DNA of 64,000 nt from Pristionchus mayeri. Its lineage: Eukaryota; Nematoda; Chromadorea; Rhabditida; Neodiplogasteridae. The notes under the pieces were generated by a model. That model was not told the DNA's origin. It saw only the letters and a program-made list of their open reading frames with translations, and made no database searches. The DNA is taken from the NCBI GenBank assembly GCA_036245805.1, contig BTRK01000004.1, positions 26,955,541 through 27,019,540 of the forward strand, read 5' to 3'. Both the position numbers and the translations under genes were made by a program. Each line of letters begins with the position of its first letter. Position 1 is the first letter of the stretch. Shown here piece by piece: positions 44,256 through 55,947 of the stretch.

Positions 44256-47200
44256 ATGCCTGACTCCCTTGCAAACAGGCGGAAACGAATAGGTTCGCTG
44301 AAACTTCGACGGCTCACTCAGGCATATCTCACGCCGTACGATGAATTGAGCAAGGATAATTCCGGGCGAAGAATCGACGAGATTTATGGAATAAGTTAGT
44401 TCACTTGTGCTTTTACAAGTTTATCTTCTTTTTCCAGCTCAAGATTTAATTCTGAACTATCAAAGTGTTACGAGTGGACTGTTTCCTCGTTACTCGAAAG
44501 ACAAGAGTCTCGGATATGTCAAGGATTCGATATACTGTGCAATGGCATGCTGGGCATGTTCGACTGCATACCAGTGAGTTCGGCTCGAAATGGAATATGT
44601 TTCCATAGTGAAATGCAGGAGAATGGACGATGATAGAGGTCGACAGACCGAACTGAGGCAATCTGCAGTCAAGACTATGCGAGGCATCCTATTCGCGTGG
44701 ATGCAGCAAGTCGATGAGGTTGACCACACTCTCTGTTGAGTAACCACTTCCACCATTCAGTTGAATACATTCAAGAACAACAATCTAGCTAAGCACGCGT
44801 TGCATGCTCGATTTGATCTGGAGACGGGGCTGCCCAAAGAGACTCCCGCCGATCATGTAAGTATCCCCCCCCTCTCTACGACGATCGCCTCCTCTGTCTC
44901 GCCCAGTCCTCTCCATTTCTTTGCAGACTTACGGACACCTTCAAATGGATCTAATCGCTCTCTACATAATCGCAATGGTTCAGATGATTTCAGCAGGTGC
45001 GAAGGTTGGTTCGACTGTTGCTCTCTTCATGATAACTGGACTGTTCTTCTCTCAGATAGTATTCACTCACGACGAGGTATGCTTCATCCAGAACCTCGTA
45101 TTCTACATCGAACGAACCTACCGTACTCCTGACTTCGGAATGTGGGAGCGAGGGACGAGGTGTGACGTGTGGTTACAGTATCATCATATCGATGTTGGAG
45201 GTACAATCGAGGTCATCCTGAACTGCACGCTTCCTCATTGGGAATGGTGAAGGCAGCACTGGAAGCAATTAATGGGTTAGAGAACCTGTGGAGGAAGCAA
45301 AAGAGAGAGAGAGAGAGAGAGACCCTCTTCAGATTCAACTTGTACGGTTCATCTGGCACGAGTGCCTCTGTGGTCTACGTCGATATCGATGGTCACGATA
45401 GAAACAGAACGACGTTCGAAACAATTCTACCGAGGGAGAGTAATTCGAAGGTGATTCCGGTGGTTGTTCTCCATTCGAATTCCCCCTTCAGAATACAGAT
45501 GCTGCTCTTCTCATCACAGTTGGTTGGCCTTCCTTCGCCACTCACAACAAGAACATCTTCGACAAGACTGTGACGAAGTGCATACGACGACTCGAGGGGA
45601 AATACGGAATGAGGAGGTGGTCAACCTCCCCCTCCCCCCTCCCCCTCCTCCCCCTCCCCCCATTGAACCCTCTTCGCAGATTCCTTCGTGATGGATATCT
45701 GACTGAGGTGGAAGACAACACTCGTCCCTTCTACGAAGAACACGAAACTCACAAATTCGATTCGATCGAGAGCCAATTCCCTCTCTTCTTCGCTCTTATT
45801 TCCATCACTGCCAAACTGAAGTGAGTGGATGATACTCTCTGTGATTGACATAAATTGACCCCAATGACTATTCCCTCCTTCTGCAGAGGAGATGAAAAGA
45901 TCTACGACGAATATTGGAACAAATTGCAAGGATTGCTCGTGTCCGATTCAAGTGGTGAGAATAGGGAGTGAAGATATCAGATTAGTGGTGATTTGAGTGT
46001 CTGGTGGCTGGATTCTCCCCGAGTGTTATTACGTGGAGGATGTGAATGCAGAGGAAGAGAAGAAGCACGGGGGAACAGATCTCACTCCGGTAATCACTTC
46101 CTTCTCTCTCAATGGGCATGACTGTTGTTGGAGGTGTCTCCGAGTGAGTTTGGCCATCATCTCTGGTCGAATGCAGTCTACATCATTCTTCTGCTACTCC
46201 GTGATAATCTGATCCACTCGGGGGATCTGGACCCCATCAACAGAAGGATGCCAGCTAGTCAACGACCGAGGAATCTCAATCGACACTCCGCATTCCAGGT
46301 ACTGTACTCATCCTGTAGTGGATACGGTATTCATCTTTCCCTTTGAGGGCAGTATGGAGGGGGCGGATCCCGTAGTGCAGATGGCGATAATCTCTGAGTC
46401 TACTAGACTGCAATCAATGCTTTCTACCTACGGTATTCCCTCTCAGACTCCTCACGAGGTCGAACCCATTCAGATTTGGCCAAGTGCCAGAATGGTCAAG
46501 GTCAGTTGAGAGAGGGGAGTGTGAGTCCCCTCGTCCTCTGCAGGTCTTCGAGTGTCTCGGTCGAAGCAAGAGACTCGGACTGTCAGGAAGGCCTTCCCGA
46601 CCCTTCGGCCCTCTCGGGACTAGCAAGGCATGTCTACAGCAAAGGTCACCAGTCCCTCTCACCGTAAACCCTGCAGGTGTTCCGTGTGTTCGGAGACACG
46701 ATCCTGTGCTATCCGTTGTTGTTCGAAGTGAAGGACTTCTACCTCTCATCGGATCCTGCTGTACTCATCGACAACATCAAGAGAGACGTCGAATTCGTGG
46801 CTCGACGATGGAAGTTGGATGGAAGACCAACCATGTGTATAGTTCTCCGCGAAGAAAATGTAGCAGGTAATTCTTCATTCATGATTTGAATACCCAAGTC
46901 ATTGTGCATTTCCCTGGTCGTTGTTACTGTTATGGGGAGATGGGAGATCCTTCTAGGAGAATACCTCGATCACATCCTCGATCTACTCGTTCAACTCAAG
47001 AATGGATACGTGAATGGAGTGAGAGTGAGACTGGGAAGAGTCCATGTGAGTCCACGGAGTATTCGAGAATCATTGATCAATTCTAATTATGGTTCAGCAA
47101 CTTCTGAATTCTGCGTGTATGGAACACGTAGACTTTGCCACTTCAGATGATATCGACTTTGATGTTTCGCCCCTCGAAGAGACACTAGTGAGAGAGAGGG

Positions 47201-50200
47201 GAGAGTAGATGGGGAAGGAGGGGAAGGAGGATGGGCAGTGATCCCTTGCAGGGGGGACAACTACTCGCGTCGCACACTTCACTCAAGGAGAGTGAGGATG
47301 AGGAACTCACTGACACTTCTTTCTTGTCAGTTCGTTCATTCATTCGTCCATTCTTAGTTCTTTAAGTAATTCCATTATAATATTCATTACTCATATAGTT
47401 TGTGTACAGTATTCTAGTGATGTACCGTATTGCAGTTCCCATTCTGATCACGAACTGATGGATATAATCTCGAGGGATTCACCTGATTGTCCTCGTTCTT
47501 CTGCCTTCGCAATCTGGGTCATGATGACAAGATATGGGAATGACTTCGAAGTGAATGGAAGTGAGTACCTCTTCCTCCCTCGGTCACTTCATTCTCCTTC
47601 AGTCTCATTGGTCTCTCGTCTCGATCGTCTCTATCGTCGAGTGTCCGCCTCTCGTTCCTGGTGGTTAGTCAGATACTGTGCAGGAAGACTACAGAAGACA
47701 ATGAACTCACTCGCTCCTGGAATCACGAGTATTCTCGTGAGGGGTAAGCAGGTCAGTCCCCTTCCCCCCCTCTCTCTCTCTCTCTCCTTCCAGGTGACTC
47801 TGGGTGATCGTCGAGTGCGTGAAGTGACTCTGAACAAGCCGCACACTCCTGTGGAGATAGTGCATCTCCTCTTCTCCTCCTGTCCTTCTGATGATCCCCA
47901 ATCTGCTGTGATGCAGCAGGAATTGATCATCGCGTGTGCTGATCTGGTGAGTGAGGAGAGAGGAGTGTCCTTCACTCTTCTCTTCCTTCATCTCTTCCTC
48001 CAGATATGCCAATCTCCGTCCACCTTCAACGGAGTTCTCACTATCCGTCTCTCCTGGTTGCAAGAGGCCATCAAACTCCTTCTCCAATACGTCAAATGTT
48101 CGGATCTCGTCGGTTCCTCTGCCAGTTGTCCCCCAACTCCACAGACGACGGGAATTCCATCCAGTGAGTCAAGGGGATGGCAAGGGGGACAGTCTGCACA
48201 GTGCACTTACCCTCCATCCATTCTGCTGCACCCTTCCCCTTCCCCCTCCGCTCACCCTTCCTCCTTCTCCTCTCCCCTTTTCCTCACTCTTTCAGCTCAT
48301 CATTATTCGATGGCCCAGATCGTGGCGAGTATGAAAAGTAAGAATGTGTGGGCAGGAGAGATGCAATAATCAGTGATGAGATACCTTCTAATCCCTGCTC
48401 CCTTCTCTTTCCCATCTCGGGATTTGTCGCATGCCTCCAATAACATTAGTGACGTTTCGTGTGCGGAATCTCTGGAATGATTGGCAGAGGAGAAGAGTGC
48501 ATTTGAGGTGTGAAGCGTGCGGACATCTACGATCTCTCTCCTACGGTCATCAAGGATGTAGTGAGGGCCCTTATGACCAGAGAACACTGGCATCTTCTGT
48601 GAGTCCAGCGACAGTTAAACCATTCCCCTTCGGTCTATGCTTATTCGAAATGATAATTGTTATTGGCCAGGTCGAATCTACAAACTCGTCGACTGAATGG
48701 CTCTCTCAATCGTGTCCCCTCTGACTTCTACGATCGAGTCTGGAGGATTCTGGAGAGATGTTCGGGGGGAATTGTTATTGCGGGGCTGCTTCTACCCCAG
48801 GTATCTCACCCATTATATACTCCAGTAGTCGAATTCTCCAGATTCACTCTCAGAAACTGTGAGGTAGGAAAATGAAGAGTGACGCTGAAGAAGAGATGAA
48901 GGGGGGGGGGATTATAGTGAGGAAGCCTTCCCAATCATCGTCCTCCTTTCTATTCTAATCTTTTCGTCACTGGCATTGCAACATAAACAAGGAAGGATTT
49001 CAGCCGAGATTCAGCATCGGGAATGGGAAAATGAAAGGGAGACACGTGAATGAGTTCCTTCTTATTCGGCGGGTAACAACTCAGAATGGTCATCTTCATT
49101 GCAGCAGCCAACTCTCTCCGATATGACTCAATTCGAACTGAACTTCTCGTACAAACTGGAGGAGATGATGAGTACCATCGTCCATCCCGAGTACAGACAA
49201 TTGATTGTAGAGGTGAGTCCATCCCGATGCTTATCCCTCCTGTCGATAACTCATTCACTTTCAGTTGCTTTGTATCGTGGCGACAATCCTCGAGAGGAAT
49301 CCGGAGGTTTCCTTCCACGATAAATTTGACTGCGAGGAGGTGAGTGAGGGAAACATCTTCGACTATCCTCTATGCTGCAGAGATTGAGTGAAATTGGCCT
49401 GTCTGATAGGCAAGAAAGTGGGGGAGGAGATGCGTAAGAATTAGATGTTAATATGAGATTCATCACGAATCTCTCCCTTATCCTTCACCTTATCTCACTG
49501 TGTGATTCCCAATTATGAAAAGGAGAGATGAAATGGAAGGTTTCGTGATGCGAGTTAAGCAGAAGATCGAGAAGAGATAAAACTGAGATTTTAAGACGTC
49601 GAGAAAAGAGAGAGAGGAAGAGGAGGAGGTGAGAGAGAGAAGAACAGTGGAATACTGTACCACCCGAGATTTATTTCCTATTGAACTGTAAACTGCTTGC
49701 TAATATTGATCGTATGTGCAGTAGATTCAACAGACCGGTATCATAGGTCCCGTCTTGTTCATCTAGAGTAATAAGTCCAGTAAGGGGAGGGGTAGATGTA
49801 TTCGTTGTTTGAGGTGATCAAAAAGGCCTTCGATATCTACGCGGATCAAGAGGGAATCAAAGAGAGGAGTGACCTTCGTCCATTCTACCAACTCGAGAAT
49901 CTCAATCTACGCACGAGTACTGCTACGTATTTGACGAAAGTGAGATATCTCATCTCTTACTCACTTCTCAATATTCGGATTACGGTGATGGATTCTGGTC
50001 GTTGGATAATAGTCTCACATGTGATTCTCAACCAAATCTCTTGGTCATAGATTGGGATTGCGAGAAGGGAGTCTCGTTTCTCCCCTCGGGAATTGGTATG
50101 GATTCTCCCCTCATCTCATTCATCTCCAGGCAATCGTCGAATTGATTCTCAACAGTCGTCACATCAGCAAGGAATTCGATATCCACTCATCGAAGAAGAG

Positions 50201-50252
50201 AGCCGATAGTCCCAAAGAGATCGATCCTGATAGTGCTTGCTCCGTCTCCTAA
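44256..50252 (+). CDS. PHKB: Phosphorylase b kinase regulatory subunit beta
   Basis: Thirty exons with agreeing phases give 1139 residues (human beta 1093): 44256-44394, 44438-44573, 44619-44718, 44761-44856, 44927-45004, 45056-45159, 45201-45275, 45333-45450, 45492-45616, 45680-45820, 45887-45954, 45998-46089, 46134-46298, 46348-46500, 46544-46627, 46677-46859, 46947-47045, 47098-47187, 47252-47325, 47436-47560, 47603-47751, 47794-47946, 48004-48163, 48296-48337, 48508-48598, 48671-48800, 49105-49212, 49265-49339, 49796-49939, 50130-50252. The GH15-like N-terminal domain has [35 protein letters not shown] and [11 protein letters not shown]. Beta-specific blocks are [49 protein letters not shown] and [11 protein letters not shown]. 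The last residues CSVS form a CAAX prenylation box. It scaffolds and regulates the kinase that activates glycogen phosphorylase. The intron after 46627 starts with GC. An optional in-frame 45-base exon may lie at 50051-50095. Confidence 0.95.
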
Positions 50253-50486
50253 ACCCCTTCCCTGCAGTATACGGTAGATTCAAATGTAGTTTGTGAATTG
50301 TTTCTGTCATATTTGCTACTTTACCATAGGTTTCTAATAAACGAGTAATTTATCGATTGGTTATGTGGAATACAGTAGGAAGGAGTATATAGATTATCCC
50401 CATAGGGGATACTGGGAATATCCAACAGTGGACAGTGAACGGGCTCACGAAGAGCGAACGGGGGTGATCTTTGATCTACTAAGAGA

Positions 50487-51239
50487 TCACACCGAGAGGA
50501 GAGGGGACAGAGATCCCAGAAGGAAGCAATTGATGGGGGTAGGAAGGGCAGCGGCCTGAAGGAACGAATCAATCGATGAAGAGGACTACAGTATACCTCG
50601 AACAGAGAATTATGCATCAGAGTCACTTGCTGAATGGCAGCGGGAGAAAGGGAGAACGCACTGAAGGAAGATTACGATGAATGAGAAGAGGGAAGGATAC
50701 GGTACCTCTGAGAGAGGAAGAGTGAAATGGCGTGATTGAGAGCGAGATCATTGATGAACTGCTGAGAATCGGGTATGAATTGGATGGGAGTGAGAGTGGG
50801 AGGAGAAGGGGATGAAGAGGAAGAAGAGGAAGAAGAATCAGTCGATGAGGAGAAGGAAGAGGAAGAACGACGATGTTCGTAGTTGATCTCGGTCCCACCT
50901 GGAATATGTAGGCTACTGTACTTAGTGAGCAAATGTAGTTACCAGGGGAAGTTCTTCCATTCTTGGGAAGAATTCTGAGTCGCATGTTTCCATTCTTTGA
51001 CTTGACAGTCTTGATGAGAGCTGTCTTCGTATCGGGTGCTCGATGACGGAAACGACGGACGAGTGCAGAGGCACGGAGGTTCATCACAGCAGAACACTGA
51101 GGAGAGAGACTGAGGATGGGGTATGGGAGTGGCTTACTCTGTGACAGGGACAGTTGTTGAAGGGGCACTTGGGGGCATGTCCCTTGAGAGGGGCAAGTAG
51201 ACCGTGTCCCTCGCACTTCCTGCACGACAGTTGCTTCAT
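50487..51239 (-). CDS. DM-domain (doublesex/mab-3 type) transcription factor
   Basis: Five exons (51239-51138, 51096-50943, 50898-50706, 50660-50597, 50555-50487) give 193 residues. The DM zinc module is at the very N-terminus: [24 protein letters not shown], the intertwined Cys/His ligands of this family, followed by the basic recognition helix [11 protein letters not shown] Ser-rich spacer and the conserved-looking [16 protein letters not shown] follow. DM factors bind DNA in the minor groove and often control sex-specific development in worms and flies. I start at MKQLSC, directly behind a tctcag acceptor that could be for trans-splicing; the frame stays open upstream to 51320. The gene is convergent with PHKB and 433 bp downstream of the DHRS4-like gene. 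Confidence 0.9.
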
Positions 51240-51671
51240 CCAGACGAAGGTAGATATTGACTGAGAATGGAAGGAAGGAGGAGGCAGAAGCCCCTTATGA
51301 GGGGAGGAGACTTCGCTCAATCTTCTATCCCAATGCCATCTCTAAGTCACCGGAAGTATCGAATCAATTATCGAGCATAACCATCCCGAATCACGTCTTC
51401 CATTCCCTCCCCAAGTTTCTTGCTTGCAGTGATAGCACTTCACGAAAAGTTGTTAGTGTTGATACTTCATCCGGCAAAAGTCATCGACTCGATACAATAT
51501 AGATTGCGAAATGAAAGTATGAGATCCCGTAGCGAGGCTCCCTAATAGGGACGACAACAAAATGAGAACGGACGGATTATCCCTCCCAACGAATCATTAT
51601 GAATGGACAATTGAATATAAACTAAATATGTGATATTCTAATGACTAGAACTGACTAGTAGAAGAAGCGAA
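51240..51671. other. Spacer between DHRS4-like and DM-domain genes
   Basis: Both neighbours are on the minus strand. The sequence has no exon I can support apart from a possible 5' extension of the DM gene up to 51320. Confidence 0.4.
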
Positions 51672-54407
51672 TCACAAACGGGTGTGCATTCCTCCATTGA
51701 CGGAGACTGTCTCTCCAGTCATGTACGACGAATCATCCGAAACCTCCAAATAATTTCACTCATTATATTCCCAAAGTAAAATATAGAGTTATATAAGTGA
51801 TACTAGTGTACACATTTCGGGGTCAGAAGAATAACTAAAGAGTGCACGAACCAGGAAGGAAACGGTGTCAGCACACTCCTCAGCCTCTCCCAATCGACGG
51901 AGGGGAATGGACTCGAGCAGACGGGCACGGGCATCTTCATTCTCGTACAGACTACGGGAGAAATCAGTCTGGATGATCCCTCAATAGGATACCATCCACA
52001 CATCACAATACTGATGCAATCGTCGCTAAGCATCACTTTCTGCGTAGTCTAGTGACTCACCGACTCAATTGTGCAATATTACCTTGCCATTATTACGACA
52101 CTACTATCAAGCACAACCTAATTCTAACATAAAGACTATTCTAACAAATAATGTCACTACGTGAGAAGAGGTCTATTGAAAATAAATCTGCATACCGGGT
52201 GCAATTGCGTTCACTCGAATACCACGATGGGCGAGGGACTGGAATTAATTAAACATTATTGTCTAATACACTTCGAATTCCCATTCAGATCATATATGCT
52301 ATCAGTGTAAAAAAAGAATTTTTCCATTTACAATTCTATTCCAATAAATTTAGGGACCGCAGAGCATGGTCATTTTAGAATTCCAACTTACAGTATACCC
52401 CCATCTCTTTTCAGTTTACGATTCTAAATCGCTTCTGAACTATCAAAACTTTTTCAGTTGTTTTCAACATTTTGTTTTTGATACAGATTATTTTTTTCCT
52501 TTCCGAATGAATGCTCCCTATGTCAATTATATTCCCAGATCATTTTGACCACTGTGAGGCCGGTATAATGCGGTTCATAGTCAATTTAGAAAACTGTGTT
52601 TCTAGTTTCCACTCAATCGACCTATTATTGATTTGCTCCCTCTGCCACACCTTATATTTCGTTACGCATACAATTTAGGAACTCTAGAGCACACAATCCC
52701 GCGATTTGCGTTAATGTGGCAGAGGGAGCATTAAAGTTACATCGAGTTGTAGACTGAAAACCCGCGACGTTTTTTGATGCCCACTTTCCTTCGATCGATA
52801 ATGTACTTCCGTCCTTTGACACCCCTTATATTCCTATGCCAATTCAATCTACTGAACCTAAAGAACGTCTTTTCGCGTAGCAAGGTCAGGTGTCATCGAA
52901 CGGAATGCTATTTTCTCGGTCTGAAAGCAGAACACGCGATGTTCCTATGACAAATAGTGATAAGCTCAGTAATAAGCTATTTTCTTGGTCTATGATTCCC
53001 AGAATGACATGTATATCAATTCGAAAACATATTTTCATATAATTTCAGTTTAAAAATTAAGAAAAATAAATAATGAAAAATACGAAGACAAAAAGTCAGT
53101 CGCTGATTAAGTCAATGTTGGAAGACCGAGCGTACTGTATCTCAGCCTCGGCGTTAATTTAGTTAATTCGAATAATTAATTTATTTCGTAAAATTTTTAT
53201 TTTTTTGGTGTCGAAATCATATCAGCAGCTCATAAACTATTGGATTCTAGAAGCATTTTATTTTAGAAGCATTTTGAAGAAACCCGCCTGCTCTCCCTAA
53301 ATAAATTCTCAATAAAATTATCGAAATGAATATATGACTATCGAAAGAGATACCTGAGAGAGTGCCTTGTTCACTCCGATGAGGGCAGCTTTCATAACGG
53401 AGTATGCTCCCAGACCAGGAATGGGATGATAGGCAGCGACCGAGGACACGAATACCACTGAAGCCCCACTGAAGAGCACCTATTCACTTCTTGCGTACAT
53501 CGCATGTTATTCCACAACTTAAACAGCTGCAGCATATTTCTTTCAGACAAATAAAATTTTCAGGAATCTAAAAGACAGATAGTAATCAAGATAGGTAAAT
53601 TATTTGAAAGTTAAAATCTTCTAACATTCCGGTAGATTCGAGATGTGGGACTGCTTCCTGGGTGAGCTGCAGCGCAGATCGAACCTTAAATAATTCCTCA
53701 ACATGTGCAGTAGACCTGATCATCAGGTCACCTGATGAACTCTATTTCTCTAAACTTTCTTCAAGATCAACTTCTCTCGCAGTTGAATCGTATTATCAAT
53801 GCTAAGAACATCACTGGTAAAGGCATGATTATATCGAAGTACATTATTAACTTGAATATAAGTTGAAATAGTGCGATCAGTATTAATGTAGAAGATGTAC
53901 ATTAACTCATGAAACGGAATCTCACGTTCAGCTGAATCATCTTGTCCCACTGGCTGTCACTGATAGTGAGGATGTCTCCGTAGTGCGGATTTACAGCAGC
54001 ATTCGAGACAAGAATGTTCAGTTTTCCGTACCTGTGGAAATAATCACATTGGAAATCTTAATATAGAAATATTACAATCGCATTTTAAAAAATGGATGAC
54101 CTCTCCATAGTGAAATCAATGAGCTTCTTCCTATCATCCTTGATTCCGACATGGCAAGGTATGCCTGCTGCCTCAATTAAATGCATTGATTACTCGATGC
54201 TACCTAAAATTCGTATACCTCAATTCCTTCCATTCGGAGAGCCTTCACGGCCTCATCCACGTTTTTCGACTTCCTGCTAGATACTACAACGGAGGCACCA
54301 TCGAGTCCCAATCGTTTGGCGATAGCAAAGCCAATTCCTTTCGTGGAAGCCGTAACGATCGCAACTCGATCAGTGAGGGGAACTGCTCTAGCAACTGCAG
54401 CTGCCAT
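51672..54407 (-). CDS. dhrs-4: DHRS4-type NADP(H) short-chain dehydrogenase/reductase
   Basis: Eight exons (54407-54219, 54171-54101, 54031-53926, 53684-53626, 53468-53354, 52238-52196, 51979-51852, 51743-51672) give 260 residues. The Rossmann cofactor motif is [13 protein letters not shown] with SSRKSKNV after strand beta-2, favouring NADP. The NAAVNPHYG strand, the catalytic serine ([11 protein letters not shown]) and YSVMK (YxxxK) are all present, as is the conserved IRVNAIAPG. The family reduces retinal and other carbonyls in peroxisomes, and human DHRS4 ends in SRL; here the last residues are TRL, a weaker match to a peroxisomal signal. The 1.1 kb fifth intron is AT-rich with an inverted pair (ctccctctgccaca near 52640 and its complement near 52716). 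Confidence 0.93.
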
Positions 54408-54934
54408 CCTGAGCACAATAATAGTCTATTTAAAAAAAAAACAATAAATCACGGATGTGCAATCGATTAGACAATTCGAGGAGATCTATATAAAACAGCA
54501 TTTTATTTTATGCTCACTATTCCAAGAAGTGAGAAGCCTTGCCAAAATTGTTAAACACGTTTATAAAACCTTTTAAACGAGAATCGAAAATAATTTAGAA
54601 AAGTTACTGCATATAGCACAGTAATTATGGTGTAGTTACCGAAATGCTTCGGCTGAGGTAGTATTAAAATATATCAATAAGACAGCTATGTACATCGCAT
54701 CGTTATGCCATTCCCCACAAAATGACAAAAATAAATTAGAAAATTGTGGTAAAATAAGTTAAATAATTCGAATGCGCTGTTTACCATAAAACACACGCAG
54801 ATCACTGGATAGGCCCCGCCCACGAAATTTCTAGATGGTGTCGTTTTGCACAACATTACCAGTTCTGATATTTCGCATATAAAGCATCATTTTTCTCCAC
54901 ATTCATTGCTCTTACAGTTTATACAACATTCATT
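54408..54934. promoter_or_regulatory. Divergent promoter region of DHRS4-like and MBF1 genes
   Basis: AT-rich sequence with no exon. A cataaagc-type TATA-like stretch (gcatataaagcatc) lies at 54877-54890, about 45-55 bp upstream of the MBF1 start codon. Confidence 0.5.
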
Positions 54935-55646
54935 ATGTCCAAGTTCGGAAACCTCCAGTCTGACACCGATCCCAATGATGTCACTGTCATCCGTAAGCAC
55001 CAGCCTGCTTCGAGAGTCCTCAAGTCTCAGGCTGTGCGTTAACTGTTTTCTACTCAGTTTATCTCCATTTTCTAATTGTTGTTCCTGATTAGCGTATTGA
55101 TTTTCGCGTTTGTAGGAGATCAATGCTGCCCAGCGTAGAGGAGCCAACATCGAGACGAATAAGAAGGTGATGGCTGGCGGAAATCGGCAGCATTCCGCGG
55201 CCAAGAATACACTCAGGTTTTTCCTTGTTGCTTATTGTGAAGATCGAATATCCATTTTTTCTCGATGAATTTCGATAAACTGATAAATTTTTAATATGTC
55301 AGATTGGACGAGGAGACTGAAGAGCTTCACCACGAGAGAGTCTCGCTCAATCTCGGACAGGCTATGCAAAAGGCTCGTCAGGCCAAGGAATGGACCCAGA
55401 AGGACCTCTCCACAGCTATCAATGAGAAGCCTCAGGTAATTTAAGCTAGCTGTTTAAATAGCTGTATGTGTATCTGGTCCAAAGCTTCTTTATTTTAGTA
55501 TTCTATTTCAGGTGGTATCTGAATATGAAACGGGCAAGGCAGTTCCTAACCAGCAGATTCTGGCCAAGATGGAAAGAGCACTCGGGGTGAAACTTAGAGG
55601 AAAGGACATTGGCTCGCCTCTCCAGGCCCCGACAAAGAAGAAGTGA
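54935..55646 (+). CDS. mbf-1: Multiprotein-bridging factor 1 (EDF1 homologue)
   Basis: Four exons (54935-55033, 55116-55216, 55303-55435, 55512-55646) give 155 residues. The N-terminal part has [13 protein letters not shown] and GGNRQHS, the MBF1 domain that contacts activators. The C-terminal helix-turn-helix of the Cro/C1 type has [20 protein letters not shown] and [20 protein letters not shown], ending [13 protein letters not shown]1 bridges TBP and bZIP activators and also binds collided ribosomes to prevent frameshifting. The first donor is read as gct|gtgcgt; a GC donor three bases earlier would remove one alanine and align better in length. Confidence 0.95.
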
Positions 55647-55947
55647 AGTGTGATTCGATTGTCTGATCCATGTTATCTGCCTATCGTGATGATCTTTTGA
55701 TTGAAGTTGTGGGTTCACCATGTGTTTGTTTCTACAAGAAATGATTATCGTTCTTCTGGGCGCTTGTACAAATATTGCGCTAGCCCTAAGTGTCGTTTAA
55801 CTTGTTTACTCACTTGAGAAAAAAACATTTTTTTCAACGGGAGAGTCGTAAGTCGTAACGTGAAAAAATAACAACAAAAACGTCTGGAAAGGGGGTGTGG
55901 AATGAGTACATTGTGTCTGCGAAGTATGCAGTACTACCGGTTCAGGC
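55647..55947. other. Convergent 3' spacer
   Basis: This lies between the ends of the MBF1 and DDB1 genes. No feature is recognised. Confidence 0.45.

Noticed and set aside
46414..46749. 111-codon minus-strand frame within PHKB
   Set aside because: It is a shadow of conserved PHKB exons on the other strand.
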